A DNA stretch of 43,831 nucleotides from contig JBOHUE010000137.1 of NCBI GenBank assembly GCA_050734185.1, positions 1 through 43,831 of the forward strand. The letters are read 5' to 3'. The notes under the pieces are model-generated. The model did no database searches and had not been told where the DNA came from. It saw only the letters and a program-made list of their open reading frames with translations. A program made the position numbers and the translations under genes. The DNA comes from JAFALX01 sp050734185 (GTDB lineage: Bacteria > Chloroflexota > Dormibacteria > Aeolococcales > Aeolococcaceae). Numbering within the stretch: position 1 is the first letter of the stretch; the number at the start of each line of letters is the position of its first letter. Positions 1-8,012 of this stretch are shown one piece after another.

Positions 1-633
1 GCGCGCAGCCGCGGCGCGGCGCAGCGTCGCAGCCAGCGCGTTGACCGCGTCGCTCCTCGTCTTCAACGCCGCGTGGTTGACGATCAACCGCGCGGTGGAG
101 CAGCCGGCCTCCGCCACTTCCACGAGACGGTTGGCGCGCAGCGTGGTGCCGGTGGCGGTGATGTCGAAGATCGCATCGGCGAGCCCGATGATCGCAGCAA
201 GCTCGATCGAGCCGTGCAGGCGGATGAGCTCCACCGTCACCGAGAGCTCCGAGAAATAGCGACGCGCCGACTCCGGATACTTCGTCGCCACGCGGAGCGC
301 CCCGCTCCAGTCACCGCGCGCGAGCGGTGAACCCTGGGGAGCGGCCAGCACCATGCGGCAGGCGCCGAAGTGCAGGTCGACCAGCTCGTACGACTCGCGC
401 GACGACTCCCAGAGCACATCCTTGCCCACGATGCCGCAATCGGCTGCGCCCATCTCGACGTAGACCGGGATGTCGGTCGGACGCACCTTGACGAACGTCG
501 TGCCGGAGTCCTCCACCATCAGCGCGCGCGCAAAGACGCTGTCGCTGACGCGGCCGACCCCGGCGGCGGCCAGCAGCTCGCAGGCGCCGTCGAAGAGCGC
601 ACCCCCGGGAAGGGCGAGCGTCAGCCCGCTCAT
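1..633 (-). CDS. hisG: ATP phosphoribosyltransferase catalytic subunit, short form (partial, 3' end off window)
   Basis: Catalyses the first step of histidine synthesis, condensing ATP with PRPP. The frame opens at ATG 633-631 and stays open to base 1, giving 211 codons; the stop lies outside the window. Reading the minus strand gives an N-terminus MSGLTLALPGGALFDGACEL, a segment VEMGAADCGIVGKDVLWE typical of HisG lobe I, and the PRPP-binding stretch DAIFDITATGTTLRAN near residues 150-165. The length without a C-terminal ACT-like domain fits the short form, which needs HisZ as regulatory partner. HisZ is encoded immediately upstream, with ATG of hisG overlapping TGA of hisZ (ATGA), so translation is probably coupled. 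It is the last visible gene of a minus-strand histidine operon. Recognition is strong; the exact C-terminus cannot be seen. Confidence 0.93.
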   Translation of the reverse strand, partial: MSGLTLALPGGALFDGACELLAAAGVGRVSDSVFARALMVEDSGTTFVKVRPTDIPVYVEMGAADCGIVGKDVLWESSRESYELVDLHFGACRMVLAAPQGSPLARGDWSGALRVATKYPESARRYFSELSVTVELIRLHGSIELAAIIGLADAIFDITATGTTLRANRLVEVAEAGCSTARLIVNHAALKTRSDAVNALAATLRRAAAAR

Positions 634-1907
634 GTCGCAACCGTTGGAGGCTGCGCCGCCGCCAGGGCGACCTCGGCCGTCTCGACCGATCCCTGGCCGT
701 CCCCAGCCGGTGAGCGCCAGCGCACGCCGGTGGGAGTGACCAGCGCCGCCGCGCCGGCGGGCGTCTCCGCGTTGGGGACCGGCGTGAGATCGCACGCGGC
801 GGCGACGCCGCGACGCCGGAGCGACGCGGCAAGCTGCAGCGCGGACTCGTGTCCACCGACCGACCAGGAGAGGCGGAGCGGCGCGGGCACGGCGGCGGCG
901 GAGCGCCGCTCCAGTGCGTCGACGCAGCGATCGACGTGCAGCACGAAGCCGGTGGCGGGCAGCTCGGCGCCGAAGTGCGCCAGCAGTCCGTCGTAGCGTC
1001 CGCCGGTGCCGAGCGCGAAACCGGAGTCGATGCTGAACACCTCGAAGGTCGGGCCCGTGTAGTAGTCCCAGTCGCGCACGGCGCCGAGATCCAGGTGCAC
1101 CACGCCGGTGACGCCGTGATCTTCGAGCAGATCCCAGAGTTGCGCCAGCTGATCCAGCACGGCGTGCGGCCGCGGGTGCGAGAGGTCGACCGCGGCGCTG
1201 TCGAGGAGATCGCGGCCGCCCCGCAGCGCGGGAAATGCCAGCAGCAGGCGGCGCTCGGCCTCGCCCACCTCGGTATTCTCCAATGCCGCCTCAACCGCGA
1301 CCAGATCGCGCCGGCGCAGCGCGCCGAGCACGGCGTCGCGCGATTCGCCGCCGAGGCCGGCGGAGTCGAGCACCGCCGGAATGAAGTCCGCGTGGCCGAC
1401 GTCGATCTGCACGCCAGGCACCCCGCCACGGATCAACGCATCCGCCGCCAGGGCGATGCACTCCGCGTCGGCGGTGAGACCGGGCTCGCCGACCAGCTCG
1501 CAACCCGCCTGCAGGGCCTCGCGACGGCGGCCGTTGAGCAGCGCGCCGTGACGCAGCACCGGGCCCGCGTAGCAGAGCCGGAGTGGCAGTGGTGAGCGCT
1601 GCAGCTGTGTGGCCACAACGCGAGCGACGCTGACGGTGCGCTCCCCCACCAGCGCGAGCATGGTGCCGTCCGCGTCCATGAAGCGGAACAGCCGCGATTG
1701 CGCCGAGGCGCCGACGCCTGCGGCCACGGTCTCGGCCGGCTCGACCAGCGGCGTGCCGACGAGGCTGTAGCCCCACGCCTCGAAGGTGGTCACGAGCGTG
1801 TCCGCAAGGTCGCGGCGGCGTGCCGCAGCGCCGGGCAGCCAGTCGCTGAAACCGGCGGCCCGTCCGCGCGCGGGTGCGCCGCGGACGTCACCGGTCACCG
1901 CAGCCAT
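630..1907 (-). CDS. hisZ: ATP phosphoribosyltransferase regulatory subunit HisZ
   Basis: A histidyl-tRNA-synthetase paralogue that forms a hetero-octamer with short HisG and carries histidine feedback control. The 425-residue protein has class II synthetase features: FSDWLPGAAARRRDLADTL at the N-terminus, the DADGTMLALVGERTVSVARV segment, YAGPVLRHG, and a C-terminal signature DWDYYTGPTFEVFS. It stops before any anticodon-binding domain, as HisZ does and HisRS does not. The frame is open 36 codons further upstream, but those codons overlap hisN and read as arginine-rich noise, so I start at ATG 1907, 13 bases after the hisN stop. I see no clear Shine-Dalgarno there. It overlaps hisG by four bases. 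The HisZ call over HisRS rests on this lack of anticodon domain and on adjacency to hisG. Confidence 0.9.
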   Translation of the reverse strand: MAAVTGDVRGAPARGRAAGFSDWLPGAAARRRDLADTLVTTFEAWGYSLVGTPLVEPAETVAAGVGASAQSRLFRFMDADGTMLALVGERTVSVARVVATQLQRSPLPLRLCYAGPVLRHGALLNGRRREALQAGCELVGEPGLTADAECIALAADALIRGGVPGVQIDVGHADFIPAVLDSAGLGGESRDAVLGALRRRDLVAVEAALENTEVGEAERRLLLAFPALRGGRDLLDSAAVDLSHPRPHAVLDQLAQLWDLLEDHGVTGVVHLDLGAVRDWDYYTGPTFEVFSIDSGFALGTGGRYDGLLAHFGAELPATGFVLHVDRCVDALERRSAAAVPAPLRLSWSVGGHESALQLAASLRRRGVAAACDLTPVPNAETPAGAAALVTPTGVRWRSPAGDGQGSVETAEVALAAAQPPTVAT

Positions 1908-1920
1908 GGTGCTGACGATT

Positions 1921-2718
1921 CTATCCGGGCTCCTGAATTCGACCCTGGAGCCTGGGTTTTCCGGTGAGCTCCGCCAGCGCTGCCGGATGCAGGAGCGCGT
2001 TGCTGCTGAGCGCATTGCCGGAGTCGATGCGCCGCCGTCCGGCCAGGTCGGTGAAGGTTCCGCCGGCCTCCTCGACGATCAGCTGGGGTGCCGCCAGGTC
2101 CCACGGCTTCGCCAGCGGCTCGGGGCCGAGGTCGATCACACCCTCTGCGACGAGCATGTGCGTCCAGAAATCGCCGAACGCGCGCACGTCGTGGCAGCGT
2201 GCGGCGAGCGAGCGATAGCCGTCCCCCAGGCCGAGACCGTCGAAGTCGCGCGCGTCGGTCGTCGACAGGTACGCCTCCTCCAGCGTCGCTGCCGATGAGA
2301 CCTGGATGCGCCCCGACTCTCGCGAGTGCGCGCCCTCGCCGCGCGATGCCCACCAGCGGCGATGTAGCCCGGGCGCCGAAACCACGGCACAGACCGGCTC
2401 GTCGTTCTCGCGCAGCGCGATAAGCGTCGCCCACACCGGAATGCCGCGCGCGTAATTGATCGTGCCGTCGATGGGATCGAGGTACCAGCGCCAGTCGCTG
2501 TTGCCCGCGGTGCCGAACTCCTCGCCCGCGATCCCGTGTGCCGGACGCTCTCGCGCCAGGATGTCACGCAGCGCCCGCTCGACTGCGAGGTCGGCCTCGG
2601 TGACGACCGACTGATCGGGCTTGGTGTCGACCTGGAGCCCGGGCGCACGGAAGCGCGCCGCGGTGATCGCGTCGGCGGCGTCGGCAAGGTGCAGCGCCAG
2701 CGAGAGCTCTGCGTTCAT
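1921..2718 (-). CDS. hisN: Histidinol-phosphatase, inositol monophosphatase family
   Basis: Probably dephosphorylates L-histidinol phosphate to histidinol. The 265-residue protein is a full inositol-monophosphatase-fold enzyme: an early KPDQSVVTEADLAVE segment, the metal-binding GEEFG near residue 70, DPIDGTINYARG near residue 82, and the C-terminal AKPWDLAAPQLIVEEAGG signature containing the third metal-ligand Asp. Members of this fold also hydrolyse inositol phosphates, fructose-1,6-bisphosphate or PAP, so sequence alone does not fix the substrate. Its position between hisC and hisZ, overlapping hisC by four bases (ATGA), makes histidinol phosphate the best inference, as for actinobacterial HisN. 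Confidence 0.88.
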   Translation of the reverse strand: MNAELSLALHLADAADAITAARFRAPGLQVDTKPDQSVVTEADLAVERALRDILARERPAHGIAGEEFGTAGNSDWRWYLDPIDGTINYARGIPVWATLIALRENDEPVCAVVSAPGLHRRWWASRGEGAHSRESGRIQVSSAATLEEAYLSTTDARDFDGLGLGDGYRSLAARCHDVRAFGDFWTHMLVAEGVIDLGPEPLAKPWDLAAPQLIVEEAGGTFTDLAGRRRIDSGNALSSNALLHPAALAELTGKPRLQGRIQEPG

Positions 2719-3776
2719 CCCGCGGCGTGTGTCGCGGTTGTCTCGGCGATCCCGGCGAGCAGCCGGTCGATCGCGGCGGCGTCACCGACGGTGATGCGCA
2801 GGCGATCGTCGATTCCAGGGTGCGAGAAGTGCCGCACCAGGATGCGACGCTCGCGCAGGCCCGCTGCCACCGCGGACGCGTGCAATGACGCGGGCGGTCG
2901 CGCGAACACGAAGTTCGTCTGCGACGGCAGCACGTCCCATCCCGCGCCACGCAACGCGTCGGTCAGACGCGCACGCTGCGTGCGCACCGTCTCGACGAGC
3001 CTGCTGTGGTGCTCGATGTCTCCCAGCGCCGCAGCCGCGCCGGCGATGGCGCACCGGTCCACCGGGTACGAGTCCTTCACCGCGAGCAGGTCGGCGATCA
3101 CACCGGCCCCGCCGACCGCGTAGCCGACGCGCAGCCCTGCGAGTGCGTACCCCTTCGAGAACGTGCGCACCACCAGCCACGACGGGTGGCGCGACAGCAG
3201 CGGCACCACCGACGCCGGGGCGAAGTCGCAGTACGCCTCGTCGATCACCACAACGCCCGCCGCGGCGGCGAGCTGCTGCTCGAGAGCGTCCGGTGCGATC
3301 CAGAGTCCTGTCGGTGAGTTGGGGTTGACCACCACGCGCAGCGGCGCCTCTGTTGTGGCCAATTCCTGCGGCAACGTTCCATCGCCGCCGAGCGGCAGCG
3401 CGATGTCCCGCAGTGAGAACACGCGGGCGAGCACCGGGAGCAGCGAGTAGGTCGGCGTCCCGTGCACCACGGCGGCACCGGGCTCGGCGAACGCGCGGTA
3501 GCAGCAGTCAAGAACCTGGTCGGCGCCGTTGGCGACGAAGACCTCGGGCGGCTCGACGCCGTGGTGCAGCGCGAGCGCGCTGCGCAGTGGTTCGCCGTAC
3601 GGGTTCGGGTACCGGCGCAGCTCCTTCGCCGCGGCCGCGACGGCGGGTACCACGGCCGGCGACGGCTGCAGAGGCGCCTCGTTGGTGTTGAGCTTCAACC
3701 ACTCGTCGCCCTCTGGCTGCTCGCCCGGCGTGTAGCCGAAGTCAGGGCCGAGCGATGCCCGGCGAAAACGCGACAC
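2715..3776 (-). CDS. hisC: Histidinol-phosphate aminotransferase
   Basis: Transfers the amino group of glutamate to imidazole-acetol phosphate using PLP. The 353-residue protein is a class I/II aminotransferase: LKLNTNEAPLQPSP at residues 28-40, RRYPNPYG at 54-61, NPNSPTG at 151-157, the PLP-contacting Asp179 in VVIDEAYCDF, and the Schiff-base Lys208 in RTFSKGYALAGLRVGY. A C-terminal Arg in DRLRITVG should bind the substrate carboxylate. The start is GTG at 3776, two bases after the CMD gene's stop, and its own TGA overlaps the hisN ATG. The operon context excludes most other aminotransferase roles, although bacterial HisC enzymes can also act on aromatic amino acids. Confidence 0.93.
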   Translation of the reverse strand: MSRFRRASLGPDFGYTPGEQPEGDEWLKLNTNEAPLQPSPAVVPAVAAAAKELRRYPNPYGEPLRSALALHHGVEPPEVFVANGADQVLDCCYRAFAEPGAAVVHGTPTYSLLPVLARVFSLRDIALPLGGDGTLPQELATTEAPLRVVVNPNSPTGLWIAPDALEQQLAAAAGVVVIDEAYCDFAPASVVPLLSRHPSWLVVRTFSKGYALAGLRVGYAVGGAGVIADLLAVKDSYPVDRCAIAGAAAALGDIEHHSRLVETVRTQRARLTDALRGAGWDVLPSQTNFVFARPPASLHASAVAAGLRERRILVRHFSHPGIDDRLRITVGDAAAIDRLLAGIAETTATHAAG

Positions 3777-3778
3777 GG

Positions 3779-4129
3779 TCAGGACGTCTGCGCCGCCGCG
3801 AACTCGGCGAAGGCCTCGAGCGCGCGCGGGCCGTACACCGTCGCCGGTCCCCCGTTCATCAGGATGGTCACGCCGATGGTCTCCGCGACCTCGTCAACGG
3901 TCGCCCCGTGCCGCACGGCGGCGCGCGCATGCCGGGCGATGCACCCGTCGCATTCACGCGTGATCGCGATGGCGAGGGCGATCAGCTCCTTCATCTTGAC
4001 GGGCAGCGCACCCTCGGACAGCGCCGCGTGGTGCATGTCCGCGTAGGCCTTGAACACGCCGGGAATCGCTTTGCGCAGCTGAGCAACCGGCTCGCGCAGT
4101 TCGTCGAGAACGTCGTGGTTGTGAGTCAT
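3779..4129 (-). CDS. Carboxymuconolactone decarboxylase / AhpD-like family protein
   Basis: A 116-residue all-helical protein of the CMD family. The core shows VKMKELIALAIAITRECDGC, then the CxxC pair Cys60 and Cys63 followed by His67 in CIARHARAAVRHGAT, and a C-terminal VAETIGVTILMNGGP. The CxxC plus His arrangement is that of AhpD-type alkylhydroperoxidases, suggesting peroxide or disulfide chemistry rather than true decarboxylation. The open frame extends 65 codons upstream into the aminotransferase gene as arginine-rich sequence, so ATG 4129 is preferred. It sits 25 bases downstream of the aminotransferase gene and 2 bases before hisC, inside the histidine operon. No link to histidine synthesis is known to me; the redox role is a family-level inference. 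Confidence 0.82.
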   Translation of the reverse strand: MTHNHDVLDELREPVAQLRKAIPGVFKAYADMHHAALSEGALPVKMKELIALAIAITRECDGCIARHARAAVRHGATVDEVAETIGVTILMNGGPATVYGPRALEAFAEFAAAQTS

Positions 4130-4154
4130 CGCGTGGCCAGTCTGCCACGCGCCG

Positions 4155-5246
4155 TCAGCCCGGCAGCGCCGCTGCCGCCGCGTCCACCGTGCGCTCGACC
4201 TGCGGCTCCGCGACCCATCCCATGTGGCCCACGCGGATTCCCTTCCCCGCCCATGGGCCGATGCAGGCTGCGACGAGCACGCCGTGCTCCTCCATCCCGG
4301 CGCGGAACGTGGCGTCGTCGACACCGTCGGGCAGCTGAAGGACGCTCATGGTGGGTGCCAGGAACTCGGGATCGGTCAGCGGCGTGAAACCGAGCTCGGC
4401 CATGCGGCTGCGCAGCAGGTCCGCGACGCGGCGGTGGCGCGCAAAGCGCTCGCCGGAGCCCTCGATGCCGATCCCCTGCAGCGAGACCTGCAGCGCCCGC
4501 AACTCCGAGACGGCGTGCGTGGAGAAGTACACGCGAGGGTCGTCCACCGACGCGTCCCACCGGGCGAGGTCCGCGTAATACGCGGGCACGTCCTCGAGCT
4601 CCGCTCGCCGGCGACGTGCTCGAGCGGACACGGCCAGCAGCGCCAGTCCGGGCGGGGCGCCCAGCGCCTTCTGGGCGCACGTGAGCACCACGTCGACATC
4701 CCAGGCGTCCATCGACTCCTCGATGCCGCCGGTGGCGCAGACGGCGTCGAGCACGATGATCGCGTCCGGCGCCGCGTCCCGCGCGGCGCGTGCGAGCTCG
4801 CGGCAGTCGGCCATGACGCCCGTGCTGGTGTCGACGTGGGTGATGGTCACGACCGCGGGCGGCACGCCGCGGCCGATCCCATCGCGGACCGCGGCCGGAT
4901 CCGCGTGGGCACCCCACGGGGGCCGCAACACCGACGACGGCATGCCATGAGCGGTTGCGATCTCGCTGAACCGATCGCCGAAGAAGCCGTGGCTGACGAC
5001 CACGACGCGGTCGCCGGGGTGTGCGTGGTTGACGATCGCCGCCTCCATCGCCAGGGTGCCGGAGCCGGCGAAGGCGTACACCCGCGCGCGCTCCGAGCCG
5101 ACGAGGCTGCGCAGCAGCACCTGCACCTCCTGCATCGTGGCCGCGTTCTCGGCGCCGTTGTGACTGCGCACCGGCTCCGCGAGAGTCGCGAGCACGGCGG
5201 GGGGGACCGGGGTTGGCCCCGGGATCATCAGAAGCGGTTCAGCCAC
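4155..5246 (-). CDS. Class V aminotransferase, alanine/serine-glyoxylate type
   Basis: A 363-residue PLP enzyme of the serine-pyruvate / alanine-glyoxylate aminotransferase group. Visible marks are LLMIPGPTPVPPAVL at residues 5-19, GSGTLAMEAA at 61-70, THVDTSTGV at 136-144, Asp167 in IIVLDAVCATGG, and the PLP Lys193 in TCAQKALGAPPGLALLAVS. The fold normally swaps amino groups between alanine or serine and glyoxylate, and related enzymes serve photorespiration-like glyoxylate clearance, the serine cycle or phosphonate metabolism; the exact pair cannot be read here. It starts with GTG at 5246 and is the first gene of the minus-strand operon running into CMD, hisC, hisN, hisZ and hisG. The divergent yceI-like gene shares the short intergenic region. 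Confidence 0.88.
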   Translation of the reverse strand: MAEPLLMIPGPTPVPPAVLATLAEPVRSHNGAENAATMQEVQVLLRSLVGSERARVYAFAGSGTLAMEAAIVNHAHPGDRVVVVSHGFFGDRFSEIATAHGMPSSVLRPPWGAHADPAAVRDGIGRGVPPAVVTITHVDTSTGVMADCRELARAARDAAPDAIIVLDAVCATGGIEESMDAWDVDVVLTCAQKALGAPPGLALLAVSARARRRRAELEDVPAYYADLARWDASVDDPRVYFSTHAVSELRALQVSLQGIGIEGSGERFARHRRVADLLRSRMAELGFTPLTDPEFLAPTMSVLQLPDGVDDATFRAGMEEHGVLVAACIGPWAGKGIRVGHMGWVAEPQVERTVDAAAAALPG

Positions 5247-5286
5247 AGGGGCGCCATTGTGCCGCGCCCGGCCCGGTCATGGGCGC

Positions 5287-5315
5287 TGGACCGCCGCGTC
5301 CGTCCGCGCTAGGAT
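5287..5315 (+). promoter_or_regulatory. Predicted sigma70-type promoter for the YceI gene
   Basis: TGGACC at 5287-5292 and TAGGAT at 5310-5315 are separated by 17 bases, each matching four of six consensus positions. A transcript would begin near 5322 and carry a roughly 35-base leader with the strong AGGAGG ribosome site at 5344-5349. Prediction only. Confidence 0.45.
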
Positions 5316-5357
5316 TCAGCGCCGCGTCAGGTCGAGGGGGTTCAGGAGGTTGTCGAG

Positions 5358-5915
5358 ATGGCTACGACCCCGGTGACCCTTGGTCCCAAGGACGGCTCGA
5401 TCCAGGTGCGAACGTACCGTGAGGGGATGGCGGCGCGGGCCGGACACGACCTCGTGATGGAGGCCACCAACTGGAACGCGGCGGCCCATGTTGACCGCGA
5501 CCATCCCGCCGAGTCGAGCGTCCAGGCGACCGTCGACCTGAACTCGCTCGAGATCAAGCAGGCGACGGGCGGGGTCAAGCCGCTGTCCGACGGGGACCGC
5601 AGGGACATCTTCAAGAACCTGGGCAAGACCCTCCATCTCGACCGTCATGCCGAGGTGACGTTCAAGTCCAAGACCGTCACGCCTGCCGGCGACGGCAAGC
5701 TCCACGTCCAGGGCGACCTCACGCTCGCCGGCACCACCCGTCACGTGACGCTCGAGCTCGAGGTGCAGACCAACGGTGGCAGCGACCGGCTCGTGGGCAG
5801 CGTGACCCTGCATCACACGCACTTCGGCGTGAAGCCGTACCAGGGGCTGCTCGGTGCGCTGAAGATTCGCGACGCGGTGGAGATCGATCTGGACCTGACG
5901 GTCCCCCACAACTAG
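5358..5915 (+). CDS. YceI family lipid-binding protein (cytoplasmic form)
   Basis: A 185-residue lipocalin-like beta-barrel protein. YceI proteins bind long isoprenoid or fatty chains, and some members help in stress or quinone handling. Family marks include TYREGMAARAGHDLVME near residues 19-33, VDLNSLEI, the HLDRHAEVTFKSKTV segment near 93-107, DLTLAGTTRHVTLELEV, and a closing VEIDLDLTVPHN. No signal peptide precedes the barrel, unlike E. coli YceI, so a cytoplasmic location is expected. The ATG at 5358 follows AGGAGG by eight bases, making the start secure. It lies 32 bases before a TMEM175-like channel gene and may share its transcript. Confidence 0.88.
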   Translation: MATTPVTLGPKDGSIQVRTYREGMAARAGHDLVMEATNWNAAAHVDRDHPAESSVQATVDLNSLEIKQATGGVKPLSDGDRRDIFKNLGKTLHLDRHAEVTFKSKTVTPAGDGKLHVQGDLTLAGTTRHVTLELEVQTNGGSDRLVGSVTLHHTHFGVKPYQGLLGALKIRDAVEIDLDLTVPHN

Positions 5916-5947
5916 CGCGACCACCCCTCGGGCGCCTCCATCAGGCC

Positions 5948-6553
5948 ATGAAGACTGCACGTGTCGAGGCATTCAGTGACGCGGTGTTCGCTGTTGCGAT
6001 CACGCTCCTTGTCCTGGGGATCCGCATCCCGGCAACGAACGGATCGTTGATCGGCGCGCTGGCGGATCAGTGGCCCGCGTTTGCCGCGTTCGCCATCAGC
6101 TTTCTCGTCATCGGCATCGTGTGGGTGAACCACCACACGCTGTTCCACCTGCTCCTGTACACCGACCGCACGCTGCTGTTCATCAACCTCGGGCTGCTGA
6201 TGGCGATCGTCCTCATCCCGTTCGTCACCGCCCTGTTCGCGGGCTACGTGGCGACCGGAGGCTCAGAGGCGAGCGTCGCTGCGGCGTTGTACAACGCGAG
6301 CATGCTGCTCATGGGGGCTGCATTCCAGGCGTCGGTGGTCTGGGTCGGGCGTCACCACGAGCTGCTGCGCGAGCGCCTGGAGCCACTCACGCGCCGCCAG
6401 CAGCTGCGCTATGGCGTCGGGCCGCTCGCGTACCTCGCGTGCATCCCGCTGGCGTTTGCCAACCCGGTCGCCGTGCTGATCATCGACGCGCTCGTCGCCG
6501 TCTACTACATCTTCGATCAGGCGGAGGTGAAGCACGTGGATGCGCCGGCGTGA
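5948..6553 (+). CDS. TMEM175-family potassium channel (DUF1211)
   Basis: A 201-residue integral membrane protein. The N-terminus MKTARVEAFSDAVFAVAITL contains the R-x3-FSD signature of TMEM175 helix 1, whose FSD segment lines the pore in known bacterial structures. About six hydrophobic helices follow, around residues 10-27, 45-62, 72-95, 107-124, 155-172 and 176-190. Bacterial members are one six-helix unit assembling as tetramers that conduct potassium, which would make this a K+ leak channel in the cytoplasmic membrane. A HVDAPA C-terminus ends the protein. The start ATG 5948 has only weak ribosome-site character. It is convergent with the FAD oxidoreductase gene, seven bases away. Confidence 0.85.
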   Translation: MKTARVEAFSDAVFAVAITLLVLGIRIPATNGSLIGALADQWPAFAAFAISFLVIGIVWVNHHTLFHLLLYTDRTLLFINLGLLMAIVLIPFVTALFAGYVATGGSEASVAAALYNASMLLMGAAFQASVVWVGRHHELLRERLEPLTRRQQLRYGVGPLAYLACIPLAFANPVAVLIIDALVAVYYIFDQAEVKHVDAPA

Positions 6554-6560
6554 GGGCTCG

Positions 6561-8012
6561 TCAGACCGGTCGCGTCACCTGCAGGCGCGAGAGGTGCCGC
6601 AGCGCGCTCCGCGCCGCGCGGTAGCCGCACATGCCATGCACGCCGCCGCCGGGCGGCGTCGACGCCGAGCACAGGTAGAAGTGCGGGTTCGGAGTCGAGT
6701 ATGGGTCGATGCGCGGCGCCGGGCGGATGAGCATCTGCATCAGGTTTGCGGACCCGCCGGCGATGGAGCCACCGATGTCGTTGCGGTTGTACCGCTCCAG
6801 GTCTGCTGTGTTCATCACATGACGGGCAAGGATGCGATCGCGGAACCCGGGTGCAAAACGCTCGACCTGGCGCTCGATGACGTCGGTCATGTCGCGTGTC
6901 GAGCCCTCGGGCACATGGCAGTATGCCCACCCGGTCTGGTTGCCGGCGGGCGCTCGGGTAGCGTCGAAATTGCTCGCCTGCACGAACAGCACAAACGGCC
7001 GCTCCGAATGCTCACCGCGCGCCACCGCGGACTCGCTGGCGGCGATCTCGTCGAGCGTGCCGCCGAGGTGCACGGTCGACGCCTCGAGGCAGCGCGGGTC
7101 GCGCCACGGAACGGGTCCGTCGAGCGCCCAGTCGACCTTGAAGACGCCGGCTCCGTACTTGAAGCGGCGGAGCTGGTTGACGTAGCGACTCGGGAGCGCG
7201 TCACCGGCGATGGTTGCGAGCTGACGCGGGCTCGTGTCAAAGAGGTATGCGCGCGCGTCAGGCAGATCGGTGAGTGCGGTGACAGCGCACCCCGTCTCGA
7301 TCGTGCCGCCGAGGGCTGTGAGGTACGAGGCCAGCGCACGGGTGATCATGGCGGAACCGCTGCGCGCCACCGGCCAGGTGTGCAGGTGACCCGTCATGAG
7401 AAAGAGCAGGCCGACCGCACCGGTCATGACGCGCTCCAGCGGGAGGATCGCGTGCGCCGCGCAGCCGGCCAGGAGCGCGCGCGCCTGCGGCCCGCGGAAC
7501 AGAAGGCGGCCGAGCATCGCAGCGGGTGCGAGCGCCGGGACGCCGAACCGCCCCAGCACGAACGGATGGCGCGGCACGTGCGGCAGCGGCCCAAGAATCT
7601 CGTCGAGCAGCTGGCGCCCGGTGCGCGCAAGGGGACGCATCACGCGCTCGTATCTGCGTTGATCGACGCCGAGCCCGGCGGCCGTCTCCTCGATGCTCAG
7701 TCGCAGGACAGCGGCAGGCTCCGTGTCCAGTGGATGCGCCAGCGACGCGTTCGGGAACACCCACTCGAGCCCGTGCTCGGCGAGCGGGAGCGTCGTGAAA
7801 TACGGCGAGTCGACGGCGAGCGGATGGCACGCCGCGCAGACGTCGTGCAGGAAGCCCGGAAGCGTGAGCTCGCTGGTGCGCGTGCCGCCGCCGACGGTCT
7901 CCCCCGCTTCCAGCACCAGCACGGATGCGCCGCTGCTCGCGAGCTCGACCGCAGCGGCGAGCCCGTTGGGTCCGCTGCCGACGACGACCGCGTCGTAGCT
8001 CTGGCCGGCTAC
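6561..8012 (-). CDS. Phytoene-desaturase-like FAD-dependent oxidoreductase; start codon not canonical
   Basis: A flavoprotein of the phytoene desaturase / PYROXD2-like group, about 483 residues. The dinucleotide-binding motif is YDAVVVGSGPNGLAAAVEL, followed by LVLEAGETVGGGTRTSEL; the C-terminus has a second FAD contact, GGGVHGMCGYRAARSAL. The substrate is unknown; relatives act on carotenoids or other polyenes. The Rossmann motif is coded by 7935-7997, but the first ATG, GTG or TTG in frame is GTG 7922, which lies after the GxGxxG loop and would delete it. Directly upstream of the motif the frame reads GTA at 8012-8010, overlapping the TAG stop of the dehydrogenase gene as GTAG. A GTG start overlapping TGA would be the usual arrangement. 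I therefore set the 5' end at 8012, with the start unresolved. Confidence 0.8.
   Translation of the reverse strand, partial: VAGQSYDAVVVGSGPNGLAAAVELASSGASVLVLEAGETVGGGTRTSELTLPGFLHDVCAACHPLAVDSPYFTTLPLAEHGLEWVFPNASLAHPLDTEPAAVLRLSIEETAAGLGVDQRRYERVMRPLARTGRQLLDEILGPLPHVPRHPFVLGRFGVPALAPAAMLGRLLFRGPQARALLAGCAAHAILPLERVMTGAVGLLFLMTGHLHTWPVARSGSAMITRALASYLTALGGTIETGCAVTALTDLPDARAYLFDTSPRQLATIAGDALPSRYVNQLRRFKYGAGVFKVDWALDGPVPWRDPRCLEASTVHLGGTLDEIAASESAVARGEHSERPFVLFVQASNFDATRAPAGNQTGWAYCHVPEGSTRDMTDVIERQVERFAPGFRDRILARHVMNTADLERYNRNDIGGSIAGGSANLMQMLIRPAPRIDPYSTPNPHFYLCSASTPPGGGVHGMCGYRAARSALRHLSRLQVTRPV

Noticed and set aside
630..2015. A longer HisZ starting at 2015
   Set aside because: The extra 36 codons overlap hisN and read as arginine-rich antisense-like sequence; ATG 1907 begins conserved-looking protein.
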